From the NCBI RefSeq assembly GCF_003025035.1, contig NZ_PYJN01000006.1, positions 1-64,000 of the forward strand: a stretch of DNA of 64,000 nucleotides, read 5' to 3'. Shown here in pieces: positions 10,537 through 20,531 of the stretch; position 1 is the stretch's first letter, and each line of letters starts with the position of its first letter. The stretch is from Rhizobium sp. SEMIA4064 (GTDB lineage Bacteria; Pseudomonadota; Alphaproteobacteria; Rhizobiales; Rhizobiaceae). The position numbers were made by a program, and so were the translations under genes. The notes below the pieces were generated by a model. The model was not told the DNA's origin, did no database searches, and saw nothing but the letters and a program-made list of their open reading frames with translations.

Positions 10537-11235
10537 TCAGGGAGCCCAATAAATCTCGACCGGAGAGGCAGCCCGGCGCAGAACGGCGCGGATGGGCATC
10601 TCGGTCTCTTCGCCCGGCGCTTCCGCTTTGGCGAGAACGCCTTTCTTGCCTTCTCCCTCGATATGGAGCACCAGCAATCTGGCATCCTGAAGGCTGGAGA
10701 AGGTGAAGGTCAGCCGGGGTTCGCCGGCTCCTTCGGCTTCCATCGTAATGATGCCGCGCGGGCTCTTCGCATCGAGCGCCGCTACGAGATTGCTCCCGCC
10801 CGGAAAAAACGAAGCCGTGTGGCCATCATTGCCCATGCCGAGGATGGCGACGTCAAAGGGAAAGCCGATGCACTTGGTCTTTTCCGTGGCGATGACGGCG
10901 GCTTCCTCGACGGAAGGCACGTCCTGGTAAAGCGGAAAGAACTGTGCCGCCGCCGCCTTGTCCTTCAGCAGGTTTTCCTGAACGAGCAGGTGGTTCGAGC
11001 GCGGATTGTCAGCCGGCACGAACCGTTCGTCGACAAGGGTAATCGTCACCTTGCTCCAATCGAGCGAACGCGATGACAGCGTTTGAAAGAAGACCTTCGG
11101 CGTCGAACCGCCGGAGACCGCAATGCTTGCCGAGCCGCGGGCGGCGATGGCGGCCGAGAGAACCTCGACCACCTTGTCCGCGAGCTTGCCGGCGAGTTCG
11201 GCGCCATTGGCGAAAGCATGCATGTTCGCTGTCAT
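10537..11235 (-). CDS. pgl: 6-phosphogluconolactonase
   Basis: Hydrolyses 6-phosphogluconolactone to 6-phosphogluconate. The 232-aa protein is a DevB/SOL-type lactonase with AVSGGSTPKVFFQTL near residue 40, VDERFVPADNPRSNH near residue 70, and GMGNDGHTASFFPG around residue 130. It lies 15 bases after zwf and 176 bases before edd, so it is the middle gene of the operon. Start at 11235; an internal ATG 12 bases later is possible. Confidence 0.95.
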   Translation of the reverse strand: MTANMHAFANGAELAGKLADKVVEVLSAAIAARGSASIAVSGGSTPKVFFQTLSSRSLDWSKVTITLVDERFVPADNPRSNHLLVQENLLKDKAAAAQFFPLYQDVPSVEEAAVIATEKTKCIGFPFDVAILGMGNDGHTASFFPGGSNLVAALDAKSPRGIITMEAEGAGEPRLTFTFSSLQDARLLVLHIEGEGKKGVLAKAEAPGEETEMPIRAVLRRAASPVEIYWAP

Positions 11236-11250
11236 CGTCCTCGTCCCAGG

Positions 11251-12726
11251 TTAGATATCGTCATGCCAGGTGCGGCCGTCACGCTCGATCAGAGCGATGG
11301 CCTGGCTCGGACCCCAAGTGCCGGCGGTATAACCCTGCACCGGCTGACTGGTGGCTTCCCAGCCCTTGAGGATCGGATCGACCCATTCCCATGCGGCTTC
11401 CACTTCGTCGCGGCGCATGAACAGCGTCTGGTTGGAACGGACGACGTCCATCAGCAGGCGTTCATAGGCGTCCGGGTTACGGACATTGAATGCCGAAGCG
11501 AAGCTCATGTCGAGCGAGACATTGCGCAGGCGCATGCCACCCGGACCCGGGTCCTTGATCATCAGCGACTGCTTGACGCCTTCGTCCGGCTGCAGGCGGA
11601 TGATCAATTGGTTGGCGACGATGCGGCCGGCGGCCTGATCGAAAATGTTGTGCGGGATCGGCTTGAAGGTAATGACGATTTCCGACATGCGGCCAGCAAG
11701 ACGTTTGCCGGTGCGGATGTAGAAGGGAACGCCGGCCCAGCGCCAGTTGCCGATTTCGGCCTTGATGGCGACGAAGGTTTCGGTGTTGGAAACGCCGCCT
11801 TCCAGCTCGTCGAGATAGCCCTTGACTGGGCCGCCTGCCGAAGCGCCGGCGCGATACTGGCCGCGAACCGTCGCCTGCTCGACATTGGAAGCGTCGATCG
11901 GCTTCAGGGCGCGCAGAACCTTCAGCTTTTCGTCGCGAACGGCTTCGGAGTCCATCGAGGACGGAATTTCCATCGCGGTCAAGCAGAGGAGCTGCAGGAT
12001 GTGGTTCTGCACCATGTCGCGCAGCGCGCCGGCCGTGTCGTAGTAGCCGGCGCGCCCTTCGAGGCCGACCGCTTCCGCAACCGTGATCTGCACATGGTCG
12101 ATGTGGTTGGCGTTCCACAGCGGCTCATAAAGCGCGTTGGCAAAGCGCAGCGCCATCAGGTTTTGCACCGTTTCCTTGCCGAGATAGTGGTCGATGCGGA
12201 AGATCTGCTCTTCCCTGAAGACCTTGCCGATCGTGTCGTTGAGCTGCAGGGCGGAAGCGAGATCGCGACCGATCGGCTTTTCGACGACGATGCGGGTCTG
12301 CTTGGTGATTAGCTTGTGCTCGTGAATCTTCTGCGAGATGTCGCCGAAAATGCCGGGAGCGACGGCGAGATAGAAAGCGCGGACGCGGTCCTTGCTTTCG
12401 TCCAGAAGCTTCTTGAGATGATCCCAGCCAGCATCGCTGCGCGCATCGACCGGCACGTAGAACAGGCGCGCGCAGAATTTCTTCACTTCCGCATCGTCGT
12501 ATTCACCCTTTTTCAGGTGCTCTTTCAGCGCCGCTTCGGCGAATTTGCGGTATTCTTCATGCGACAGCGCGCTGCGCGATGCGCCGATGATACGAGTCGG
12601 CTCGGAAAACTGGCCTTCGATTTGACGGTGATAAAGGGCAGGCAGGAGTTTGCGCTCAGCAAGATCGCCGCTGCCGCCGAAAACGACATAGTCAAATGGT
12701 TCAACGGGAATGATTTGGCTGCTCAT
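11251..12726 (-). CDS. zwf: Glucose-6-phosphate 1-dehydrogenase
   Basis: Oxidises glucose-6-phosphate to 6-phosphogluconolactone with NAD(P)+, feeding both the Entner-Doudoroff and pentose phosphate routes. The 491-aa protein has the N-terminal nucleotide-binding motif VFGGSGDLAERKL (about 15-27) and the substrate/catalytic motif RIDHYLGKETVQN (about 180). First gene of zwf-pgl-edd. The region upstream (12727-12790) is AT-rich with a loose mirrored pattern, AATCTAATCGATTTAAA, that may hold a regulator site; I cannot name the regulator. Confidence 0.96.
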   Translation of the reverse strand: MSSQIIPVEPFDYVVFGGSGDLAERKLLPALYHRQIEGQFSEPTRIIGASRSALSHEEYRKFAEAALKEHLKKGEYDDAEVKKFCARLFYVPVDARSDAGWDHLKKLLDESKDRVRAFYLAVAPGIFGDISQKIHEHKLITKQTRIVVEKPIGRDLASALQLNDTIGKVFREEQIFRIDHYLGKETVQNLMALRFANALYEPLWNANHIDHVQITVAEAVGLEGRAGYYDTAGALRDMVQNHILQLLCLTAMEIPSSMDSEAVRDEKLKVLRALKPIDASNVEQATVRGQYRAGASAGGPVKGYLDELEGGVSNTETFVAIKAEIGNWRWAGVPFYIRTGKRLAGRMSEIVITFKPIPHNIFDQAAGRIVANQLIIRLQPDEGVKQSLMIKDPGPGGMRLRNVSLDMSFASAFNVRNPDAYERLLMDVVRSNQTLFMRRDEVEAAWEWVDPILKGWEATSQPVQGYTAGTWGPSQAIALIERDGRTWHDDI

Positions 12727-12821
12727 GAGGGATCTCTCAATCGGTCTTGGTTGAGGCCCCTTTTAATCTAATCGATTTAAAAAGGCCAGTGTGCATCGCA
12801 AAATTCAGACTCGGCTTTTTA

Positions 12822-12851
12822 GAGCGGATTGCCGAAAGAGGAAATCCGCTC
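12822..12851 (-). terminator. Hairpin downstream of the puuA-puuB pair
   Basis: GAGCGGATT (12822-12830) and AATCCGCTC (12843-12851) form a 9-bp stem, extended by TTTTAGA on one side and TCTAAAA on the other with a short bulge. It lies just past the stop of the minus-strand oxidase gene and before zwf, so it is the likely end of that transcript. The shape also resembles the scattered palindromic repeats. Confidence 0.65.
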
Positions 12852-12856
12852 CGGAT

Positions 12857-14155
12857 CTAAAACCTGTCGCGCAACGCAAACCACGAGAGCGCCAGGAACA
12901 GGAGAGGCGCCCGCATGCGGGCACCGCCGGGAAAGGGCGGGATGTTCAACGCCTTGAAAAGCGCAAGGTCGTCGGCGTTCCCGAGAACCGTTTTCGCATA
13001 GAGTTTACCGCAATAATTTGACAGCATGACTCCGTGTCCGGAATAGCCGCCGATGGACGTGACGCCTGGCATGACGTCGCGCACGAAAGGCTGGCGCGGC
13101 ATGGTGATGCCGACAGATCCGCCCCAGGCATGGGTGATGTTGATATTGCCGAGGGCAGGGTAGATTTCGGCGATCTGGCGGCGGATGTGCTGCGTTATGT
13201 CGCGCGGGTTATCTGCGGTATAGGCCTCGCGCCCGCCGAACAGCAGACGCCCATCCTTCGACTTGCGGAAATAACGCACCACGAATCGCGAATCCGCCAC
13301 TGCTTCGCCGCCGGGCAGGACATCGGGAAATTTGTCGAGCGGCTCGGTAGCGCCGATGAAAGAGCGAATCGGCATCACATGGCTTGCGGTCACCGGCTCC
13401 AGATTGCCGATATAGCCGTTGCAGGCAATCAGCACGCGGTCGGCGGTGATCGTGCCGCTGTCGGTCTCGATCAGCGTCTTGCCGCCGGATTGCCGGATCG
13501 CCTTCGCCGGCGTCATTTCGAAGAGCGAAGCACCGGCGGCCTGCGCTACCCGCGCGAGGCCGATCAGAAGCTTCAGCGGATGGATATGGCCCGTGCCCAT
13601 ATCCCTGACGCCATAGAGATAGAGCTTTGAGCCGAGCCGCTCCTGGGTTTCGGCCTGATCCATGAAGCTCACATGCGGATAGCCATAGCGCGTCGCGGCG
13701 ATTTCGGCGTTCTCCATATAGGCGCGCTTGTAGCTCCGCTTGTGGGTGACATTCATCTGGCCGGGCATGAAGTCGATGTCGATGCCCTGCTCGGCGGCAA
13801 AGTCGAGAAGATGGCGCTTGGCGTCCTCGGCAAGATCGAACAGTGCCTTTGAACGCTCGTAGCCGATCTTCTCTTCGAGCTCCTCGGGCCAGGAGCGTTG
13901 GCCGGTGCCGAGCTGGCCGCCATTGCGGCCGGATGCGCCGTCGCCGAAGCGGTTGGCATCGATCAGCACCACATCGACGCCGCCCTTGGCAAGATTGTAG
14001 GCTGCCTGCAGGCCGGTGTAGCCGCCGCCGATGATCGCAACGTCTGCGCGCCGGGAGCCGTCGAGCTTTGGATAGGCCGGGCGAGGGCCGACGGTTGCCT
14101 GATACCAGGAAAGCCCAGGCGCTATCGGGCTCTGCCACGCTTCCTGCAATGTCAT
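12857..14155 (-). CDS. FAD-dependent amine/amino-acid oxidoreductase, PuuB-like
   Basis: Flavoprotein of the DAO family, 432 aa. The FAD-binding Rossmann motif is near the N terminus (VAIIGGGYTGLQAAYNLAKGG, about residues 40-60), followed by the FAD-contacting SGRNGGQLG. The closest functional guess is gamma-glutamylputrescine oxidase (PuuB), because it lies 10 bases after a gamma-glutamylputrescine-synthetase-like gene in one operon. It would oxidise gamma-glutamylputrescine to the aldehyde. DAO family members are hard to tell apart by sequence alone, so a related amine substrate is possible. Confidence 0.8.
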   Translation of the reverse strand: MTLQEAWQSPIAPGLSWYQATVGPRPAYPKLDGSRRADVAIIGGGYTGLQAAYNLAKGGVDVVLIDANRFGDGASGRNGGQLGTGQRSWPEELEEKIGYERSKALFDLAEDAKRHLLDFAAEQGIDIDFMPGQMNVTHKRSYKRAYMENAEIAATRYGYPHVSFMDQAETQERLGSKLYLYGVRDMGTGHIHPLKLLIGLARVAQAAGASLFEMTPAKAIRQSGGKTLIETDSGTITADRVLIACNGYIGNLEPVTASHVMPIRSFIGATEPLDKFPDVLPGGEAVADSRFVVRYFRKSKDGRLLFGGREAYTADNPRDITQHIRRQIAEIYPALGNINITHAWGGSVGITMPRQPFVRDVMPGVTSIGGYSGHGVMLSNYCGKLYAKTVLGNADDLALFKALNIPPFPGGARMRAPLLFLALSWFALRDRF

Positions 14156-14165
14156 GGGCGCCCCC

Positions 14166-15602
14166 TCACACGTTCAGCAGAAGGAATTCACGCTCCCAGG
14201 GGCTGATCACCTGCATGAAGGTTTCGAATTCGCCGCGTTTGACGCCGACATAGAGGTCGATGAAGTCCTTGCCCAGCACCTCTTCGAAAGCTGGTTCGTC
14301 CTCCAGCAGTGCGATGGCCTCCAGAAGTCCGCGCGGCAGGTCGATCGAACCCTCATTGGCGGAATCTTCGGTCGGTGCGGTCGGCTCCACCTTCTTCATG
14401 ATGCCGAGCAAGCCGGAGGCGAGCGAGGCCGCGAGCGCCAGATAGGGATTGGCGTCCGAGCTCGGCAACCGGTTCTCGACGCGGCGGGCCTGCGGATCGG
14501 AGACCGGCACGCGGAACGCCGTTGTGCGGTTGTCGTAGCCCCAGGCGTTGTTGACTGGGCAGGACATGTTGGGCGCCAGGCGTCGATAGGAGTTCACATA
14601 GGGCGCAAGCATCGCCAGCGCATTCGGCACGTAGCGCTGCATGCCGCCGATGAAGTGGAAGAATTCCGGCGAAGGACTGCCGTCCGGATTGGTGAAAACA
14701 TTCTTGCCGGTCACGATATCGACCACGGATTGGTGGATATGCATCGCCGAGCCCGGCTGGCTCTGGATCGGCTTGGCCATGAAGGTGGCATAGATGCCGT
14801 GCTTCATCGCCGCTTCGCGAATGGTGCGCTTGAACATGAACACCTGGTCGGCAAGCTCGATCGGATCGCCATGACGCAGGTTGATTTCGAGCTGTGCCGG
14901 ACCCTCTTCATGGATCAGCGTATCGATCTCCAGGCCCTGCTTCTCCGAGAAGTGATAGATGTCGTCGATCAATTCGTCGAATTCGTTGATGCCAGCGATC
15001 GAATAACCCTGGCCGCCGAGGATCGAGCGGCCCGAACGGCCCTTCGGCGGATGCAGCGGATAGTCCGGATCGTCGTTCTTGGCGACGAGGTAGAATTCGA
15101 TTTCCGGCGCCACGACCGGCTTCCAGCCACGCTCGCGGTAGAGGCTCATGATGCGCTTCAATACATTGCGCGGTGTGTAGGAGACTTCCTCGCCATCGGA
15201 ATTGACGATATCGCAGATCACCTGCGCCGTCGGATCGCTCTCCCAGGGCACCACCGAGAGCGTCGAAAGATCGGGCACCAGCTTCAGGTCGCTGTCGCGC
15301 GGCTCATAGCGGAAGCTTTCGGTCTCCTCGGGATATTCGCCCGAAATCGTGTGGCGATAGATCGCCGAGGGCAGGGCCAGCGAGGTGTTGGAGGTGAATT
15401 TCGAGGTGGGCATCATCTTGCCGCGCGGCACGCCCGCAAGGTCCGGCGTAATGCACTCTATGTCTTCGATCCCGCGTGCCCGCAGCCATTGAGCCGCTTC
15501 CTTCCAATTTGCAACGCCGCGCGCCGATCGTAAGCTGGGGGGAACTGTTGCGACTTTCGAGACCTGCAAGGAAGCTTTCAGCGGGGTCTTTTTCGCGGCC
15601 AT
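14166..15602 (-). CDS. Glutamine-synthetase-like ligase, probable gamma-glutamylputrescine synthetase
   Basis: GS-fold ligase of 478 aa that should join glutamate to an amine at the cost of ATP. Catalytic-domain blocks typical of the family are visible: APEIEFYLV, EGPAQLEINLRHGDP, GSAMHIHQSV and NNAWGYDNRTTAFRVP, with ENRLPSSDANPYLALAA near residue 380. The roughly 30-residue N-terminal extension and pairing with a DAO-type oxidase point to PuuA rather than housekeeping GlnA. A putrescine importer lies 7 kb away. The start at 15602 has only a weak upstream ribosome site. It is divergent from the flavoprotein at 15739 across 136 bases. Confidence 0.82.
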   Translation of the reverse strand: MAAKKTPLKASLQVSKVATVPPSLRSARGVANWKEAAQWLRARGIEDIECITPDLAGVPRGKMMPTSKFTSNTSLALPSAIYRHTISGEYPEETESFRYEPRDSDLKLVPDLSTLSVVPWESDPTAQVICDIVNSDGEEVSYTPRNVLKRIMSLYRERGWKPVVAPEIEFYLVAKNDDPDYPLHPPKGRSGRSILGGQGYSIAGINEFDELIDDIYHFSEKQGLEIDTLIHEEGPAQLEINLRHGDPIELADQVFMFKRTIREAAMKHGIYATFMAKPIQSQPGSAMHIHQSVVDIVTGKNVFTNPDGSPSPEFFHFIGGMQRYVPNALAMLAPYVNSYRRLAPNMSCPVNNAWGYDNRTTAFRVPVSDPQARRVENRLPSSDANPYLALAASLASGLLGIMKKVEPTAPTEDSANEGSIDLPRGLLEAIALLEDEPAFEEVLGKDFIDLYVGVKRGEFETFMQVISPWEREFLLLNV

Positions 15603-15738
15603 AAAACACCGTATTTGCGTTGATCGGTGATTGCATCATAACGGCAGTTTGCCAATTGGCGAGGGGGAAACCGCTCGGACTTTCGCCATATGATGGAAAA
15701 GCGATGATGCGGCGCAGCAATGGGTAAAGGAATGAAAC

Positions 15739-16923
15739 GTGGCCGGCAGATATGATGTTATCGTCCTCGGCGCAGGTGCCGCGGGCATGATGTGCGCCAT
15801 TCGCGCCGGCCAGCGCGGGCGCTCTGTCGCGGTGCTCGACCACGCCGCAGCGCCGGGCGAGAAGATCCGGATTTCCGGCGGCGGCCGCTGCAATTTCACC
15901 AATATCCATGCTGGCCCGAAGAACTTCCTCTCGGCCAATCCGCATTTTGCCAAATCGGCATTGGCGCGCTTCACGCCAAGGGATTTCCTCGCCATGGTCG
16001 AAAGCCATGGCATCGCCTGGCACGAGAAGACGCTCGGGCAACTCTTCTGCGACAACAGCGCCAAAGACATCATCCGCATGCTGATCGACGAGATGCGGGC
16101 GGCCGGCGTGGAGTTACGGCTGCGCACCGATTTCGGTGCCATCGAACCGATCGCCGGCGGGGGCTACCGGATCGCCACATCGGAGGGTGCTTTGGAGGCA
16201 AGCTCTCTGGTCATCGCCACCGGCGGCAAGTCGATCCCGAAAATGGGCGCCACCGGCTTTGCCTATCGCATCGCCGAACAGTTCGGCCTGCCGCTTGTCG
16301 AGACCCGCCCCGGCCTCGTGCCGCTGACCCTCGATCCCCAGCTTCTTCAGCGCCTGGCACCGCTTGCCGGCATTGCCGCGCCTGCCGAAATCCGCCATGG
16401 CAAGACCGCATTCCGCGAAGCCCTGCTTTTCACCCATCGCGGCTTGAGCGGCCCGGCAATCCTGCAGATCTCCTCTTACTGGCGGGAAGGGGATGAGATC
16501 ACCGTCGCGATCGAGCCCGAAATCGACATTTTCATCACCCTGAAAACAGCTCGCCAAGCCAACGGCCGGCAATCGGCGCAGACGGCTTTGGCGGAGATAT
16601 TGCCGAAGCGGCTGGCGCAGCATTTCGCGGAGGGAGAGGGCATGTCGGGCAATATGGCCGATCAACCCGACAGGCGCCTGCAGCAGCTTGCCGCCGCGGT
16701 CCAGGCCTGGCCGGTCAAGCCGTCGGGTTCCGAAGGGTATCGGACAGCAGAAGTCACGCTTGGCGGCGTCGATACGGCTTGCCTCGATTCAAAGACGATG
16801 CAGGTAAAAACCATCCCCGGCCTCTTTTTCATCGGCGAATGTGTCGACGTCACCGGTTGGCTCGGCGGTTATAATTTTCAGTGGGCTTGGGCCTCGGGCC
16901 ATGTCGCCGGCGAGGCAGCTTGA
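15739..16923 (+). CDS. Flavoprotein of the BaiN/HI0933 family
   Basis: NAD(P)/FAD-dependent oxidoreductase of 394 aa. The FAD motif starts at residue 7 (VIVLGAGAAGMMCAIRAGQRG), followed by the family marker GEKIRISGGGRCNFTN and a C-terminal FFIGECVDVTGWLGGYNFQWAWASG. The GTG start at 15739 has AAAGGA 8 bases upstream; an overlapping ATG at 15732 is out of frame. Members are common and mostly uncharacterised; the name BaiN comes from a bile-acid enzyme and does not define the substrate here. Neighbours give no firm clue. Confidence 0.85.
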   Translation: MAGRYDVIVLGAGAAGMMCAIRAGQRGRSVAVLDHAAAPGEKIRISGGGRCNFTNIHAGPKNFLSANPHFAKSALARFTPRDFLAMVESHGIAWHEKTLGQLFCDNSAKDIIRMLIDEMRAAGVELRLRTDFGAIEPIAGGGYRIATSEGALEASSLVIATGGKSIPKMGATGFAYRIAEQFGLPLVETRPGLVPLTLDPQLLQRLAPLAGIAAPAEIRHGKTAFREALLFTHRGLSGPAILQISSYWREGDEITVAIEPEIDIFITLKTARQANGRQSAQTALAEILPKRLAQHFAEGEGMSGNMADQPDRRLQQLAAAVQAWPVKPSGSEGYRTAEVTLGGVDTACLDSKTMQVKTIPGLFFIGECVDVTGWLGGYNFQWAWASGHVAGEAA

Positions 16924-17176
16924 AGCGCTCGCTTTGACTTCGTCCAACGCCACACGCGGCCGCGTAACGGAAGCATCTTCGTTGAGGTGCTACTGAAGTA
17001 GAACTGCCGGGCAAGGAATCCTACACCTTTCGGACAAATATTCGCTGGGTGCGACAATTGCGGCTAGGCTCTGGTTCCGGCATTTTCCTTTCCTACATCT
17101 TTATTGTCCACATTGGCAGTTGCCGGAACGACCTTTTGCCGGTTATCGTGTCAGTGCGAAAATGGGATTTAGGCTC

Positions 17177-17320
17177 ATGAATAGAACACAACGTCGCGCT
17201 CGCGCTATTGCAATTGCTCAAACCCGTGACAATGCCAAGTTGGTGGCCATCCGGCTGCTGATGCTGGCGACCGGCGCCACGGCTGCCTGCATTGCTTACC
17301 TCGCGGTGCGCAGCTTCTGA
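17177..17320 (+). CDS. Small one-helix membrane protein, hypothetical
   Basis: Predicted 47-aa protein: an arginine-rich N terminus (MNRTQRRARAIAIAQ) followed by a hydrophobic helix (about residues 25-44, LLMLATGATAACIAYLAV). The start at 17177 has TTTAGG close upstream; in-frame ATGs at 17162 and 17120 would add 5 or 19 residues. A GC-rich hairpin (17342-17365) follows. The positive-inside charge pattern argues for a real membrane peptide. I recognise no family. Confidence 0.45.
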   Translation: MNRTQRRARAIAIAQTRDNAKLVAIRLLMLATGATAACIAYLAVRSF

Positions 17321-17675
17321 CATCATCGGCCTGATCGGCTTCGGCCGCCGCCTTCCCGGCGGCCGTCATGTGTGCATACGCCCGACATCCTCTCGGCTGA
17401 GGCCTCGCATCCCTGCATTTCAAGGCTTTCTGTCGCTATCAAACGCCCTGTCGCTCATTGGCACGCCGCCTTATCCGAAAATTAATTAATCGAACTCACA
17501 ATCCCCGAAGATTTTCTGGGGCGTGCTTCTACAACGTAGAGCCGAAGCAATGATTGCCTCCCGACATGGTTGGGACCCCGTCTGCGAAAAATTTTAAGAT
17601 TGATGGTTGTGTATCCGGTCAGCGCCGTGGCGGCGTCGGCAGGGTGAGTGCGGCGTATGAGAGGCCAGAGGCACC
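17321..17675. other. Intergenic region before the chemoreceptor gene
   Basis: About 355 bases without a supported gene. It holds a strong hairpin (CGGCCGCC 17342-17349 with GGCGGCCG 17358-17365), a likely end for the small gene upstream, and an AT-rich stretch (17479-17490) that may be part of the chemoreceptor promoter. I could not define -35/-10 boxes with confidence. Confidence 0.5.
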
Positions 17676-20213
17676 ATGTTCATTGACAAGATCCTGTCCC
17701 GTTTCAAGATCAAGACGAAGGTTCTGATCTTCGTCCTGCCTTTCGTCATCAGCATTTCCGCCGTAGGCCTCACCGGGCTCTACGCTTCCGGCCTGCTGCA
17801 GGGGCGCATGGAAATTTCCAACAGCGTGCTGCAATCGCTGACGGGCTTCAAGAACCTCTACGGTTCGATGGATGACTTCCTGCGCATTACCAACGAACAG
17901 CAACGCGACAAGCTCTATCAGGATATCAAGTCGCAGCAGGGCGTTCTGAACGCAACGATGGCCCAGCTCGGCAAGGAAGCGGAGGGCCGCGACAATCTGA
18001 TGGACGCGACGACCAAGACCGCCGACACCTCGAACGTGGTCGCCAAGCTCTGGACATTGCACGAGCAGGAAGTCGCCTTTCGCAAGGTGATCGAAGACGC
18101 GCAGAGGGCGCTGATCAGCGCCCGTTTCAATGTCGACTACGATGGTCAGCAGTTGGAAGACCAGATGCGCAAGGATGAGGCCGACGCGACCGCGACGTTG
18201 CGCGCCGCCGACCGCCTGCTGAAGGGGGGCGATTCGCTCGTCTCCGTCGCCGAAGATTTCAACAAGGCCGCAACGCCTGCCGACAAGGTCAAGCTGCTCA
18301 AGGACCGATTGCCTGACCTCAACAAGGCGCTACGCGCGATCGATCTCGCTGTGCCGCAGAACCAGAAAAGCGTCGTGCAGTCGCTGGCTGGCACCATCAA
18401 GGATCTGACGCCTTTCGCCGAAAGCGCCGATGCTCCGACGGACGATACCATCACCTCGATCGGTCGATTGCTTTCTCGCTTCCGGCAGATGTCTACCTAT
18501 ACGCAGCTCACGGCGACGCAGATGATGCGCCAGGCGACCACGACCTTCGTTCAACTGGATGCTCGTGTCGTCCAGACCAATTCCATTCTGCAGGACACCC
18601 GCCGTCTCGAAGCTTCGATCTATTCGCTGCAGCTCGTGCTTGCCGACTTCACCACCAATACTAACAAGGACAATCTCGTTCGTCTGCGTCAGGAAGTCTC
18701 CAAGCTTGGCGGCGACATGGATACCCTGAACCAGAGCGCCAAGAACATGGATTTTGCCGGCGATATCGACAAGGCCATCCGTCCGGCGATCAAGTCGATG
18801 GATGATGCCGGTGGCAAGCTGGTCGATACCATCGCGCAGCGCATCACCGAATATGCCAGCGCCCGCCAGCAGCTCGATCAGGTCTGGGGTCAGCTCACCG
18901 CCTTTGCCGAAACCCAGAAGCAAAGCGCCGGCACGGAGCGCGACCAGGCGAACTACATCTCGATCCTCGCTACCACGCTCGGCATTATCCTCTCGGTCGC
19001 CGGCGGCATCGCCCTGGTCCTGACCCTGCAGCGTCCGATCGGTCAGATCACCGCCGCCATGCGCCGCATTGCCGACGGCATGCTGGAAACCGCGATCTCC
19101 GGCGAGCAGCGTTACGACGAAATCGGCGACATGGCCCGCGCGCTCGGTATCTTCAAGGAAAACGCGCTCTCGAAGATCCGCATCGAAGAACAGAGCGACG
19201 AGGAACGAACCGCCGCCGAGCACGAGCGCCAGCGCAACGATGCCGAAAAGCGCGAGCTCGACCGCCAGATCGACTTCGCCGTCAGCGAGCTTGCCGCCGG
19301 CCTCGAGCGCCTGGCTCAGGGCGATATCTCTTCGAGCATCGAAACGCCCTTCATCGGCCGCCTCGAACAGCTCCGCCAGGATTTCAACAGCTCGCTCTCG
19401 CGTCTGCAGCAGACGCTCAGCCAGGTGCGCGACAATGTCGAGATGATCCAGAGCAACGGCAGCCAGATGGCAGCCTCGGCCGAGGACCTGTCGAAGCGCA
19501 CCGAGCAGCAGGCGGCCGCGTTGGAAGAAACCGCCGCCGCTGTGGATGAGATCACCGTCACCGTCCGCTCCTCCGCCGAGCGCGCCAAGGAAGCGGATGC
19601 GATCGTGCGCGAAGCCAAGCGCAGCGCCGACGACAGCTCCGTCGTCGTCGGTAACGCTATCGACGCCATGGGGCGTATCGAAGATGCTTCACGCCAGATC
19701 GAGCAGATCATCGGCGTCATCGACGAGATCGCCTTCCAGACCAACCTGCTGGCCTTGAATGCCGGTATCGAAGCTGCCCGCGCGGGCGAAGCCGGCAAGG
19801 GCTTCGCGGTCGTGGCCATGGAGGTGCGCGAACTTGCGCAACGCTCAGCCGCTGCGGCGCAGGAGATCAAGGGGCTGATCAACAAATCGACCCACGAGGT
19901 CAATTCCGGCTCGCAGTTCGTGCAGGAGGCGGGCTCCGTGCTCGCCCAGATCAGCGGCCAGATCGTCACCATCAGCCAGCATGTGGAAATGATCGCGCGC
20001 GCCAGCCACGACCAGGCAAGCGCGCTGCAGGGGGTCAACTCATCCGTCAACCAGATGGATCAGATGACACAGAAGAATGCGGCCATGGTCGAAGAAACCA
20101 CGGCGGCCAGCCGCGAACTGGCCTCCGAAGCGGACGCGCTGCTCTATCTCATCCAGCAGTTCAAGATCGAAGGCGGGCAGGGCGTGGGCTATATGCGAGC
20201 AGAAGCCGCCTGA
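17676..20213 (+). CDS. Methyl-accepting chemotaxis protein
   Basis: Chemoreceptor of 845 aa. It has a membrane segment near the N terminus (about 15-37), a long helical periplasmic sensor region (about 40-425), a second membrane segment (about 428-450, [20 protein letters not shown]), a HAMP domain with coiled-coil extension, and a C-terminal signalling domain with the conserved hairpin tip ([20 protein letters not shown], about residue 685). The sensor is twice the usual four-helix length, which suggests a double-bundle (HBM-like) fold. There is no C-terminal pentapeptide for CheR docking. Single gene with GAGGCCAGAGG before the start; ended by the 20237-20272 terminator. Ligand unknown. Confidence 0.92.
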   Translation: MFIDKILSRFKIKTKVLIFVLPFVISISAVGLTGLYASGLLQGRMEISNSVLQSLTGFKNLYGSMDDFLRITNEQQRDKLYQDIKSQQGVLNATMAQLGKEAEGRDNLMDATTKTADTSNVVAKLWTLHEQEVAFRKVIEDAQRALISARFNVDYDGQQLEDQMRKDEADATATLRAADRLLKGGDSLVSVAEDFNKAATPADKVKLLKDRLPDLNKALRAIDLAVPQNQKSVVQSLAGTIKDLTPFAESADAPTDDTITSIGRLLSRFRQMSTYTQLTATQMMRQATTTFVQLDARVVQTNSILQDTRRLEASIYSLQLVLADFTTNTNKDNLVRLRQEVSKLGGDMDTLNQSAKNMDFAGDIDKAIRPAIKSMDDAGGKLVDTIAQRITEYASARQQLDQVWGQLTAFAETQKQSAGTERDQANYISILATTLGIILSVAGGIALVLTLQRPIGQITAAMRRIADGMLETAISGEQRYDEIGDMARALGIFKENALSKIRIEEQSDEERTAAEHERQRNDAEKRELDRQIDFAVSELAAGLERLAQGDISSSIETPFIGRLEQLRQDFNSSLSRLQQTLSQVRDNVEMIQSNGSQMAASAEDLSKRTEQQAAALEETAAAVDEITVTVRSSAERAKEADAIVREAKRSADDSSVVVGNAIDAMGRIEDASRQIEQIIGVIDEIAFQTNLLALNAGIEAARAGEAGKGFAVVAMEVRELAQRSAAAAQEIKGLINKSTHEVNSGSQFVQEAGSVLAQISGQIVTISQHVEMIARASHDQASALQGVNSSVNQMDQMTQKNAAMVEETTAASRELASEADALLYLIQQFKIEGGQGVGYMRAEAA

Positions 20214-20443
20214 CCGCAGCAATCGTCACCATCACAGGCGGACCGGCCGATATCAGGCCGGTCCGCCTTTTTCGTTTTGAACCATGCATAGCCGGCATCG
20301 AGAGCGTTCGCGAACCAGGTAAATAGCGCCCAGGGGTCGCGGCCATATTCCTGATAGAAAGCGTCCTCGTTGCGGCGCCATTGCGCCTGGCGGGCGTCGT
20401 TCTCCAGTTGGATAATTCTAGCTAAGGCGATGCAATCGATCAT
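20189..20443 (-). CDS. Small hypothetical protein overlapping a terminator
   Basis: Candidate 84-aa protein (begins [19 protein letters not shown]; contains [18 protein letters not shown]). The ATG at 20443 has GGAG about 10 bases upstream. It is divergent from the LysR gene. Its last 35 codons run through the terminator stem at 20237-20272 and overlap the chemoreceptor stop by 25 bases, so the C-terminal part may be fortuitous. The aromatic-rich centre looks protein-like, but I recognise no family. Confidence 0.4.
   Translation of the reverse strand: MIDCIALARIIQLENDARQAQWRRNEDAFYQEYGRDPWALFTWFANALDAGYAWFKTKKADRPDIGRSACDGDDCCGQAASARI
20237..20272 (+). terminator. Rho-independent terminator of the chemoreceptor gene
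   Basis: Perfect 12-bp stem, GGCGGACCGGCC (20237-20248) and GGCCGGTCCGCC (20256-20267), loop of 7, then TTTTT. Confidence 0.9.
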
Positions 20444-20531
20444 GGGAAGTCTCCATATTGGGAGGCATCCCTTCAATTACACAGAGGAATTTTCTTTATA
20501 AACGACCATTTTCCCCTTATATTTTTCAGTT

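Noticed and set aside
14154..15533. 459-codon plus-strand frame opposite the PuuA-like gene
   Set aside because: The GS-family motifs on the minus strand settle the coding strand.
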